From Candidatus Hodarchaeota archaeon (GTDB lineage Archaea > Asgardarchaeota > Heimdallarchaeia > Hodarchaeales > Hodarchaeaceae), in NCBI GenBank assembly GCA_016839785.1, contig JAEOTQ010000088.1, forward strand, positions 1 to 52,707: 52,707 bases of DNA, written 5' to 3'. The translations under genes and the position numbers were made by a program. Each line of letters starts with the position of its first letter. The first letter of the stretch is position 1. The notes under the pieces were generated by a model. It had not been told where the DNA came from, made no database searches, and was given only the letters and a program-made list of their open reading frames with translations. Below, piece after piece: positions 26,135 through 33,795 of the stretch.

Positions 26135-27091
26135 TCAGTTATTAGTGATTGCTAATTTAACTATATTCTCAATTATTTGTTCATTACGCTTTTGAGACTC
26201 GGTTTGACTTTTAAACTTGAATATTAAGCAATATATATCATTTTTTTCTTTATTTTGCCAAAAGAAACCTTGAATATCGGATTTTGGACGCAATGGGAGA
26301 TTTCTCCCTTGCGTATTCCTCCTGAAATGCCAAAAATTTCTTTCGGGTTTACTTGTTATTTTCTTGCTAAATTCATCTTCGCTTGGTTTAAAACCTGAAG
26401 GGATACCAGGGAGAGTTTTGGGATAATAATCTATGAACCACGCTGGTAATTCATCGATAGAAGAAATTTTCTGGTTTGCCAGACCCAATCTATAACAATA
26501 TATATCAAGAGACTTATAGCGAAGCTGAAAAAATGATAAACCAACTAAAAATGCCTGTTTAATTAATTTCATGGATCGTGGGGTAGTAATCGTTAGATTT
26601 GGTCCAACCCATTTACTCTCATAGTCTATCGGATGGCAATTTGCTGTTTCAAGAACCTGCATTATATCAGCTTTAATTTTCTTGGCTTCATCGTTTGAAA
26701 ACTGACTTTGCATGATGATTAGCCTTTTTAATATATCACAGTTCCAAACTACAATATAACCGTGTAGTGTCATATCTTCAGTAGCCCAATATAGCGTTTT
26801 TCCCTTATGATCAGAAATTTCAATAACCTTTTCCGTACGTTTCTTGATTTTCTTTTGTTTCTTCATAATAGTCTCGAAATAATCACTGATAACCACATCT
26901 AAATCAGGAATCTTTCCTTTCTCAACTTCCACCCATCGAAATTCCAGAATTTTTTTCTTTGTAGTGCGAAAACCAAAATAACCAGTTATTTCTTTACCTT
27001 TCTTCTTAGGTGTTTTTGTTGCAAACACAATTTCCCATTCATCAGGAACGTTTAAGACTATATCCTGCCAACCGATGGTTTTAAAGTCCAT
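26135..27091 (-). CDS. Uncharacterised soluble protein
   Basis: I do not recognise this 318-aa protein. The first half begins GWQDIVLNVPDEWEIVFATK and is a mixed alpha/beta domain rich in Lys and aromatic residues. A second, similar-looking opening (WVGPNLTITTPRSMKLIKQA, about residue 161) suggests an internal repeat of two related domains, each starting with a short strand and a conserved Trp-Pro pattern. No signal peptide, membrane helix or metal motif is evident. It is convergent with the PqqD-domain gene and divergent from the zinc dehydrogenase gene. Confidence 0.6.
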   Translation of the reverse strand: MDFKTIGWQDIVLNVPDEWEIVFATKTPKKKGKEITGYFGFRTTKKKILEFRWVEVEKGKIPDLDVVISDYFETIMKKQKKIKKRTEKVIEISDHKGKTLYWATEDMTLHGYIVVWNCDILKRLIIMQSQFSNDEAKKIKADIMQVLETANCHPIDYESKWVGPNLTITTPRSMKLIKQAFLVGLSFFQLRYKSLDIYCYRLGLANQKISSIDELPAWFIDYYPKTLPGIPSGFKPSEDEFSKKITSKPERNFWHFRRNTQGRNLPLRPKSDIQGFFWQNKEKNDIYCLIFKFKSQTESQKRNEQIIENIVKLAITNN

Positions 27092-27162
27092 ATTAAGATC
27101 CAGTCCTAGAAAGACTTTGAGGATAGCTAACTATCGGATGTTGAAAATGAGGTTTATTAGGA

Positions 27163-28209
27163 TTGTTAAATAACGTTGCTCTATTTGTAGAGCCAAAAAA
27201 TATTAGCCTTCAAACGATTGATATCCCCGAGATTAAAGAAACAGATATTCTGGTAAAAACAGCATATTGTGGCCTCTGTGGAACGGATATTCACCTATTT
27301 GATGGAAACATACCATTTGTAAATTATCCAATAGTACCTGGTCATGAATTTTCAGGGGAGATAATTAAAATTGGTTCTAAGGTAAGAAACGATCTACAAA
27401 TTGGTGACAGAGTAGCAGTCGATCCGAATTTGTCCTGTAAAGACTTTCAGAAGAAGAAGTGTTACTATTGTATGAAGGATCGAAAACATTTCTGTCTTGC
27501 ATGGGAAGCAATAGGCGTTACTCTAAATGGTGCTTTCGCTGAATATGTTATTTGTCCGAGTACCGTGGCATTTAAAATTCCCGAAAATGTCTCTTTAAGG
27601 GCGGCTGCGTTCATGGAACCGCTTGCCTGCTGCTTACATGGATTAAACAAGTTAGAAATAACACAGTCAGATGTTGTCTTTATTATCGGAGGAGGACCAA
27701 TTGGTTTATTGATGCTCTCAATTCTAAAAGGAACGACTTCTTGTAAGACTATTGTAAGTGAGCCCATTAATTCACGAAGAAACCTAGCAAAAAAACTTGG
27801 AGCAGATGTAATAATTAACCCATTAAATGATGAAGTATTCCCAATTCTTAAATCCGAGACCTTTGATGCAGGAGTAGATATTGCTATAGAATGTGTAGGA
27901 TCAATAGTAACTGCCAAGCAAGCACTTGATAGTCTCAATAAAGGAGGAAAAGCTTTAGTCTTCGGAGTTGCTGATCCTTTGTCAACTATAAATTTGGATA
28001 TTCACAGACTATATTCAAACGAAATTTCAATTTTTGGGAGTTTTACCAACCCTAAAACAAATATGAAAGCTTTGGACTTGCTTTCTAAAGAAATACTAAC
28101 CCCTATTCCATTGATTTCTCACGAAATCCAAACTAATAAAATTGAGGAGACAATCTCTCTCGTAAAAAGTCATGCAGATAATATGAATAAGATTTTAATA
28201 AAACCATAA
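27163..28209 (+). CDS. Zinc-dependent alcohol/polyol dehydrogenase (MDR family)
   Basis: A 348-aa medium-chain dehydrogenase. The catalytic zinc site is visible as YCGLCGTDIHLFDG (Cys39) and VPGHEFSGEI (His61, Glu62), with the Glu in FMEPLACCLHG near 152. The structural zinc is bound by four Cys (about 92, 100, 103, 111), although the first spacing is longer than usual. The Rossmann fold shows VFIIGGGPIGLLMLSIL. This is closest to sorbitol/threonine dehydrogenases; the substrate is unknown. The start is TTG with GAGGT nine bases upstream. It could supply a step in sugar or polyol use linked to the mannoside genes. Confidence 0.88.
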   Translation: MLNNVALFVEPKNISLQTIDIPEIKETDILVKTAYCGLCGTDIHLFDGNIPFVNYPIVPGHEFSGEIIKIGSKVRNDLQIGDRVAVDPNLSCKDFQKKKCYYCMKDRKHFCLAWEAIGVTLNGAFAEYVICPSTVAFKIPENVSLRAAAFMEPLACCLHGLNKLEITQSDVVFIIGGGPIGLLMLSILKGTTSCKTIVSEPINSRRNLAKKLGADVIINPLNDEVFPILKSETFDAGVDIAIECVGSIVTAKQALDSLNKGGKALVFGVADPLSTINLDIHRLYSNEISIFGSFTNPKTNMKALDLLSKEILTPIPLISHEIQTNKIEETISLVKSHADNMNKILIKP

Positions 28210-28302
28210 AATGTTCATTTGAATTGAGATACTCCAAAAGTAAATTAACCCATCTATCTAGTTGAAATCAAACTTCTTGAATAATTCAAGGAAACATGAA
28301 AT

Positions 28303-28680
28303 ATGTCTGAAAACACCATTCAATGTCCCTGTGGCCAACCTATTCATGATTACACGGATTACTTACTCTTGTATTTGAAAAAAGACTCAGATGAAGGAGG
28401 CGAGATTGATATTCTTTGTAGAAACGATTATTGTTACTTAAGAGAGTTAGGCTACTTGAAATTTACCATTGATAAAGCTAGGAAGGTTACATTAGAAAAA
28501 GGTAAATTCTATGCGCCATATGTAACATGGAATGCAACAAGGATGTCAGAAGCTCGTACAGTAGAAATCCTTAAAATACATCTAGTAGACATTACAGAGA
28601 AGCTCGTGCAATGGGAGAAGGTCATAAGGGGAATTGATAAAGAAAAGAAAGCATTAAGTTCTGAGGAGGCAACTGCGTGA
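28303..28680 (+). CDS. Small cysteine-containing protein, first gene of the ABC operon
   Basis: A 125-aa protein of unknown function. It starts with CPCGQPIHDY and has a second pair in ILCRNDYCYLREL, so Cys8, Cys10, Cys39 and Cys44 could bind a metal. The C-terminal half is helical and charged (WEKVIRGIDKEKKALS). Its last four bases overlap the GTG start of the FtsX-like permease gene, so translation is coupled and a role with the transporter is likely. The start ATG follows AAGGAA by about eight bases. Confidence 0.6.
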   Translation: MSENTIQCPCGQPIHDYTDYLLLYLKKDSDEGGEIDILCRNDYCYLRELGYLKFTIDKARKVTLEKGKFYAPYVTWNATRMSEARTVEILKIHLVDITEKLVQWEKVIRGIDKEKKALSSEEATA

Positions 28681-29279
28681 GCTTAGATTTACCAGAACCT
28701 GATTTTTCACTCTCAGAGGTATTTTATTTATCTTATTCAAATATCAAAAGGAGATTTTTCCGTTCTATTATAACAGCGTTGGGAATTATTTTAGGAATCG
28801 CATTTATGGCTGCCTTATTGACAAATTCACTTATTTTAGATTGGCTACAGACAGAATCAGGTGTTGAAGCATATCAATACTGGTTAGTAGGGATTTCATT
28901 GATAGTTGCCTTCGGGGGAATTACCAACTCCATGTTGATGGCTGTTAACGAAAGAGTGAAGGAAATCGGGGTTTATAAGTGCATTGGAGGATTAGATTCC
29001 CACATTGTTCGTCTATTCATAGTAGAAGCCCTACTCTTAGGAATATTGGGTGGTTTCTTTGGAGCAATAATTGGTATCGGGATGGGAATTGGAATAAATT
29101 TAAACCGTGCTTCTTTAGACGAATTAACAGTCATTCTTGAAGCAAATTTCTCAACGCTACTCATACTTTTTTCAGCTTGCATTCTGATTGCAATAATACT
29201 AACATCACTCGCGACCTATATCCCAGCTCGAAGAGCTTCTAAACTTTCACCAGCTGAAGCTTTAAGATACGAAAATTAA
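28677..29279 (+). CDS. Minimal FtsX/MacB-type ABC permease without the extracytoplasmic domain
   Basis: A 200-aa integral membrane protein with four helices. It carries the MacB/LolC signatures NIKRRFFRSIITALGIILG near the first helix, then NSMLMAVNERVKEIGVYKCI and PARRASKLSPAEALRYEN at the C-terminus. Normal MacB-type permeases have about 400 aa because a large extracytoplasmic domain separates helices 1 and 2; here only about 14 residues (around DWLQTESGVEAYQ) replace it. The reading frame is intact with strong FtsX signatures on both sides, so this looks like a designed short form rather than a broken gene. It is followed by two ATPase genes in the same operon. Confidence 0.8.
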   Translation: MSLDLPEPDFSLSEVFYLSYSNIKRRFFRSIITALGIILGIAFMAALLTNSLILDWLQTESGVEAYQYWLVGISLIVAFGGITNSMLMAVNERVKEIGVYKCIGGLDSHIVRLFIVEALLLGILGGFFGAIIGIGMGIGINLNRASLDELTVILEANFSTLLILFSACILIAIILTSLATYIPARRASKLSPAEALRYEN

Positions 29280-29294
29280 TATGGTGGTTTTAAT

Positions 29295-30017
29295 ATGAGT
29301 TTAGAAGAATTTGTGGTTGAGATTGATGATGTTCACAAGGAATATACCTTAGGAAAGGTTATTATACATGCTCTTCAGGGAATTTCTTTTAAAATTAAGC
29401 GAGAGGAATATGTTTCTATAATGGGGCCCTCTGGATCAGGAAAAAGTACAATTTTCAATGCAATTGGCGGTTTGGATACAGTTACAAGCGGAGAAATTTA
29501 TATAGACCAAGTAGACATAGCTGAATTGGATGCTTATGAATTAGCATGGTTAAGGAACAGAAAAATTGGATATATTTTCCAAACATTTAACTTACTGCTT
29601 GCATTTTCTGCACAAGAAAATATTGAAATTCCAATGGTATTCGCTGGAGTTCCAAGAGAAGAGAGGAGAAAAAAATCAAAGCATATTCTGAATTTGGTAG
29701 GCTTAGGTGATCGAGCTAGGAATAAACCAGGTCAGCTATCAGGAGGACAACAACAGCGAGTGGCAATAGCACGTGCACTAGCAAATGATCCCGCAATTAT
29801 ACTTGCCGATGAACCAACTGCAAACCTCGATTTAGCAACTGGTTTAGAAATAATTGGATTACTCAAAAAGCTTAACGAAGAGCAAGGAACGACAATTGTC
29901 TCCGCTACACACGATCTAAAAATGATTAGCATAAGTGATAGGATTATCTGGATTCGAGATGGTAGAGTGGATAGAATTGAAGACCGAGCTGACATCCAAG
30001 TAGATGCAATGAGTTAA
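29295..30017 (+). CDS. ABC transporter ATPase, LolD/MacB type
   Basis: A 240-aa nucleotide-binding subunit. Walker A is MGPSGSGKSTIFNAIGG (about residues 43-59), the Q-loop is GYIFQTFNLL, the signature is LSGGQQQRVAIARALAN, and Walker B with D-loop is IILADEPTANLD, followed by the H-loop SATHDLKM. The GPSGSGKST and FQTFNL motifs are typical of the LolD/FtsE/MacB subgroup, which energises FtsX-like permeases. It starts 15 bases after the minimal permease gene and is very likely its partner. Confidence 0.93.
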   Translation: MSLEEFVVEIDDVHKEYTLGKVIIHALQGISFKIKREEYVSIMGPSGSGKSTIFNAIGGLDTVTSGEIYIDQVDIAELDAYELAWLRNRKIGYIFQTFNLLLAFSAQENIEIPMVFAGVPREERRKKSKHILNLVGLGDRARNKPGQLSGGQQQRVAIARALANDPAIILADEPTANLDLATGLEIIGLLKKLNEEQGTTIVSATHDLKMISISDRIIWIRDGRVDRIEDRADIQVDAMS

Positions 30018-30021
30018 TGGA

Positions 30022-30768
30022 GTGAAGAAATTGTCAGAAGATATAACCATACGGATGGAGAATGTTGTAAGAACGTATCAAATGGGTACTCAAAAAGTTA
30101 AAGCTTTAGATGGAATTTCTATATCCATCCCACGGGGCGAATTTCATGTCATTATGGGTCCATCTGGATCAGGGAAAACAACATTTCTTAATATGGTTGG
30201 TGCACTAGACGTACCTTCGGAGGGAGAAGTCTATTTTGAGGGTGTTCCTCTTTCTAAAATGACTCAAAAGCAATTAGCTTCCTTGCGATCTTATAAAATC
30301 GGATTTATCTTTCAAACATTTAATTTAGTTCCAGTGATTACGGCTTTGGAAAATGTTGCCCTACCTTTAATCTTCCAGAAATATCCCCGAAAAGAACGAA
30401 AAAAGAGAGCAGAAGAAATGTTGGAACGTGTTGGTTTAGGCGATCGCATGAACCATACTCCTGATGAATTATCGGGAGGACAACAACAACGTGTGGCTAT
30501 TGCCCGTGCACTCGCGGGAAAGCCTAGTCTTGTCTTAGCGGACGAACCAACAGGAAATTTGGACTTAAAAACAGGATTTTCAATCGTTGAATTATTAAGA
30601 GAAATTTCACACGAAACTGGAGTAACTGTAATAAATTCGACTCACGATTTAAAATTAATTGATATTGCTGATAGAATTTCGTGGTTACGAGACGGTACTA
30701 TAACAAGGACCCAAAAAAGGATTGATGTATCAATATCCTCCGAAGATGTGACTATTCCATCATATTAA
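30022..30768 (+). CDS. ABC transporter ATPase, LolD/MacB type (second copy)
   Basis: A 248-aa paralogue of the preceding ATPase, with Walker A IMGPSGSGKTTFLNMVGAL (about residues 44-62), FIFQTFNLVPV, LSGGQQQRVAIARALAGKP and VLADEPTGNLD plus the His switch NSTHDLKL. The gap to the upstream ATPase is four bases. Two different ATPases with one permease imply a heterodimeric motor, or that one of them serves another FtsX permease such as the 1512-aa fusion encoded at 36.0-40.5 kb. The start is GTG with no clear Shine-Dalgarno sequence, consistent with translational coupling. Confidence 0.93.
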   Translation: MKKLSEDITIRMENVVRTYQMGTQKVKALDGISISIPRGEFHVIMGPSGSGKTTFLNMVGALDVPSEGEVYFEGVPLSKMTQKQLASLRSYKIGFIFQTFNLVPVITALENVALPLIFQKYPRKERKKRAEEMLERVGLGDRMNHTPDELSGGQQQRVAIARALAGKPSLVLADEPTGNLDLKTGFSIVELLREISHETGVTVINSTHDLKLIDIADRISWLRDGTITRTQKRIDVSISSEDVTIPSY

Positions 30769-30860
30769 CACTCTATAAAGAACATTCTTCAGGAAAAAAC
30801 TTAAAAGTTGACAGAATATCTTAAAAAAATACGTTAGATGTAAAATTTGGTGAATAAATT

Positions 30861-31046
30861 TTGGCAGAAAATAGTGATATTATTGCTGGTGTGTGTGTAG
30901 TATTAGCTCTACTACTTGCTATTTATAGTACTCCTGTAATGAATGAAATAGGCGAATTATTATTGTTTCTAATTGAAATAGGATTACTCATAGTAATAGT
31001 AGCGACTGCAATTTATGGACAGCGTATGTCAAAAAGTCGAGGATGA
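30861..31046 (+). CDS. Two-helix membrane peptide
   Basis: A 61-aa protein with two hydrophobic helices (about residues 7-25 and 31-53) and a short basic tail (RMSKSRG). The start codon is TTG. It follows the second ATPase by 92 bases on the same strand. No family recognised; it could be a small accessory subunit of the transporter. Confidence 0.5.
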   Translation: MAENSDIIAGVCVVLALLLAIYSTPVMNEIGELLLFLIEIGLLIVIVATAIYGQRMSKSRG

Positions 31047-31072
31047 TTTTTTCAAACCATCCATTAAATGTC

Positions 31073-33499
31073 TTAATCAATTGGAGTAAGGACGACATTT
31101 AGGATCTCCCCTTCATTCAAATCGAAATTTACTCCGGTATTGAGTGTTTTTCGTGAGAGTGTAAGAGACCTTGTACCTTGTTTTTCAGTGAGTGAGTGCA
31201 TTCTCATCTCATAGTTCATATGTTCTTTTGTGTGAAAAGAGATTCGACATTTTGTATTTTCAAATAACGGATTGTAAATTACGAAATTTAGCTTTTTGGG
31301 AGGAAAAATGTCCATCAATGAAAAATCGAATAGATCTAGATTTAAAACCATTATATTAGGATTTGTACTATCTGCTAATGCCTCAAACATCAAATACAAA
31401 TAAATTATTTCCCCAGCACCGTAGATTTCCCTTCCTAAAGTACCTGTCCATGTTCCTTTTGGGGAATGTTCCTGGGAAGATGAAAAATGATGCGGTGTTT
31501 CTAGCATTTCAAGATCTTCAAATGGAATGTATGGGCAAGGGGTGTCTCTTCTCGGAGGATAAATAAATTCTTTGGGTAAAACACTTGAAAAAAAGTAGAA
31601 GGTGTTTATTCTGACTAGATTCAAGAATTTCATCACCCCTCTTGGGAGAAATCGATTGTTTTCTTCTTTCATCGCTGTTTTAAGAAACATTAGCCAAGGG
31701 AGAATTGATTCAATATTTTCTTTTACAGCGGGGTATCGAATCCCAATACATGCCATTGGTAATCCTAAATTTGACCTTTTCCCCTTCCAATCAAACGAGT
31801 TGTCATCATACCAATAAAACATTCTTAATTCATTCAACAAGAACTTTCTCGCTAATTCTAAATAGGTACTTTCCTTGGTAATTTTTGCAAGTTCAGAAAA
31901 TCCTGAAACTGCGTAAGCTATTTCGAATGGTTCCCAAAATAATGAATCTGGAGAAAATTTGGCCAATTTTTTTGCGCTTCTGATTGCTTCCTCAAGATAC
32001 TGACTTTCTTGAAATAGATAATAAGCTTGTATAACGATGTACAGGTGGATACCTAAGCAGGCATAATTTTTTGCTTTTCTTTTCCAAATAATGTCCTCTT
32101 CACCCCGTGATTCCTTCAGGATTGCTTCCCTATATTTATTAGAGTCTAAGATTTCTTTTAACGGTTTCAGTGAAAAGGGGTCGTAAAATGCTGTAATTTC
32201 ATAATTATGTTTCTTAACGAACTCTGTTGATCTTTTTACCATATATCTAAACGTTTCGATATATTGTGGATCTGTGGATATCAGAGGGGCTAGTCTGATA
32301 GTCCAACCAAATCTCAAAATTGGTTCAAAAAAATACCATGAATCTCCAATTGAATTTTCTGTGGCTTTAATTATGTTATGGCCTTTATCAGGGTCATATA
32401 CTACATTATTATAGAGAAATTTTGAAACTGGGTCAATAAAGTGATTTAAAGTCTGATACATCTGACTTACATGATTTTTTTGTTCTGGATATCGTTTTAG
32501 AGACAAATACAACATCCAAGGTGAGAGAAGGTCGAGCAATGTCATTGTTTCGAATACATTGGATCTTCCAATTGCTTTTCTTCGTTGAAGCTCGGATTCA
32601 TCCATTACGTAAGCAAAGTATTTAGGAAATTTTGGATCAACCCAGCAATACTTCTCCTTCAAAAGATCATTGATGCATCCTTCTGCAAATTTGGTCCAAT
32701 TTAACCCAGCTCTGGGAAAGGGAACGCTTCCTGGTACTAATTGAAAACACTTTGTTACTAGATTCTCCATTAAGTCCCATTGAGTTGGTCGTTCTTCATT
32801 GTATTCTTGAGTAATATAGTAGTCAAATATTATTGTTGTTCCCTTAACAAATGTAATTACTGATTTAAGAGGAATACGATGTACTAAACCCATTTTTCCA
32901 CTTGAATGAACTCCACATTCATAGATTGAAAATCGTTCTATGTTTCTTGGAGACATCCAATCCATTGTTGTGAAGTCCATGAAGAAAAAAATTTGTACCT
33001 TCGATTCGGGATTCCAAACTGCTGTGGCTGGCATATCATTTGATTTCCATTCGTCAGTAGAAGGAGTATGACGACTTGGTTGTCGAATGGTAACAAAATC
33101 ATCAAAAAAATGACTTTTCGGTAATAGGTCAATTTTTATTTCAGGACCAGTTTCAGAAAAGGTATAGTCCTCTTTAAATTTTATCTTCGTTTTGAAATGA
33201 ATCCAGGGATGGAATTTGGGTTGAGAGTTAACTTCTGTCGATATGTCAAGCCCTATTTCTTCTCTATTTCTAAGTTGAAGTCCAATACGACCTTTTCTTG
33301 GATCTCGCTGAATATCAGTTGCAGAGATAGTAACACCTTTTTCTAAGGTAATAAGTGGTATTTTTGCACTTTCCAACCATTTATCATTTATTCTAGATTG
33401 TAAAAGCACTGTATAGTGTTCTTCTACTTTTTTTAATAGGATTGATTGATCTTCCGTTACCACTAACTCATCTTGCATTGATTTCATGGGAATTACCAA
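31073..33499 (-). CDS. Cytosolic (alpha/alpha)-barrel-like protein of unknown glycan-related family
   Basis: An 808-aa soluble protein. The first 270 residues form a beta-rich domain; the rest is helical, with repeated aromatic-rich hairpins (for example SIGDSWYFFEPILRFGW) as in (alpha/alpha)6 barrels. The C-terminal 200 residues clearly match the secreted protein at 47754-49613: both have a KENIESIL stretch, a NFYFF/NTFYFF stretch, EIYGAGE followed by YLMFEAL, and an IYNP/IFNP motif. It has no signal peptide, so it is the intracellular version of that family. The TTG at 33499 or the ATG at 33487 may be the start. An enzymatic function on oligosaccharides is inferred from fold and neighbours. 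Confidence 0.6.
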   Translation of the reverse strand: MVIPMKSMQDELVVTEDQSILLKKVEEHYTVLLQSRINDKWLESAKIPLITLEKGVTISATDIQRDPRKGRIGLQLRNREEIGLDISTEVNSQPKFHPWIHFKTKIKFKEDYTFSETGPEIKIDLLPKSHFFDDFVTIRQPSRHTPSTDEWKSNDMPATAVWNPESKVQIFFFMDFTTMDWMSPRNIERFSIYECGVHSSGKMGLVHRIPLKSVITFVKGTTIIFDYYITQEYNEERPTQWDLMENLVTKCFQLVPGSVPFPRAGLNWTKFAEGCINDLLKEKYCWVDPKFPKYFAYVMDESELQRRKAIGRSNVFETMTLLDLLSPWMLYLSLKRYPEQKNHVSQMYQTLNHFIDPVSKFLYNNVVYDPDKGHNIIKATENSIGDSWYFFEPILRFGWTIRLAPLISTDPQYIETFRYMVKRSTEFVKKHNYEITAFYDPFSLKPLKEILDSNKYREAILKESRGEEDIIWKRKAKNYACLGIHLYIVIQAYYLFQESQYLEEAIRSAKKLAKFSPDSLFWEPFEIAYAVSGFSELAKITKESTYLELARKFLLNELRMFYWYDDNSFDWKGKRSNLGLPMACIGIRYPAVKENIESILPWLMFLKTAMKEENNRFLPRGVMKFLNLVRINTFYFFSSVLPKEFIYPPRRDTPCPYIPFEDLEMLETPHHFSSSQEHSPKGTWTGTLGREIYGAGEIIYLYLMFEALADSTNPNIMVLNLDLFDFSLMDIFPPKKLNFVIYNPLFENTKCRISFHTKEHMNYEMRMHSLTEKQGTRSLTLSRKTLNTGVNFDLNEGEILNVVLTPID

Positions 33500-33510
33500 C
33501 GTAAACTTAT

Positions 33511-33525
33511 ACTTTAAATTTTCGA
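33511..33525 (-). promoter_or_regulatory. BRE/TATA promoter of the 808-aa protein gene
   Basis: The minus strand reads CGAAAATTTAAAGTA, a good archaeal BRE plus TATA box. Its centre is about 28 bases before the ATG at 33487, so the transcript would be leaderless or nearly so and would favour that ATG over the TTG. Confidence 0.5.
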
Positions 33526-33620
33526 TTTATTTATGTAAGTCCTTCCCAGATTATTAGAAGAAGTACTATTTAGTACTTTGAACGGATATAGTATAATTGG
33601 AACTGAACTCAGTTTAGTAA

Positions 33621-33647
33621 AAATTAGGTAAATTAGGTAAATTAGTT
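33621..33647. repeat. Three tandem copies of a 9-base unit
   Basis: AAATTAGGT, AAATTAGGT and AAATTAGTT follow each other directly in the 296-base divergent gap between the 808-aa protein gene and the carrier gene. Direct repeats in such a place can be regulator binding sites. Confidence 0.6.
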
Positions 33648-33708
33648 AAAAAATACCCCACGTTATTTCTGTGACTTGAGTCCTTCTTTGATCGTATCTA
33701 TTATCTTG

Positions 33709-33725
33709 GTAAAAGTTTAATAACA
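33709..33725 (+). promoter_or_regulatory. TATA-like promoter upstream of the carrier gene
   Basis: GTAAAAGTTTAATAACA resembles a BRE and TATA box. It lies about 75 bases before the ATG at 33796, which would leave a leader of roughly 45 bases. By eye only. Confidence 0.35.
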
Positions 33726-33795
33726 CATTAGTATCGTTCCTACGAGCTAATTAATTTTTACTATTCTACCTTTCCATCAGGTTTGCGTGATTTAA

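Noticed and set aside
27465..27938. 157-codon frame antisense to the zinc dehydrogenase
   Set aside because: The dehydrogenase is certain from its zinc and NAD motifs; the antisense protein has no recognisable domain.
28677..29279. Broken permease pseudogene
   Set aside because: The frame is intact, the helices and conserved C-terminal motifs are complete, and it is tightly coupled to both neighbours; a short form is more likely than decay.
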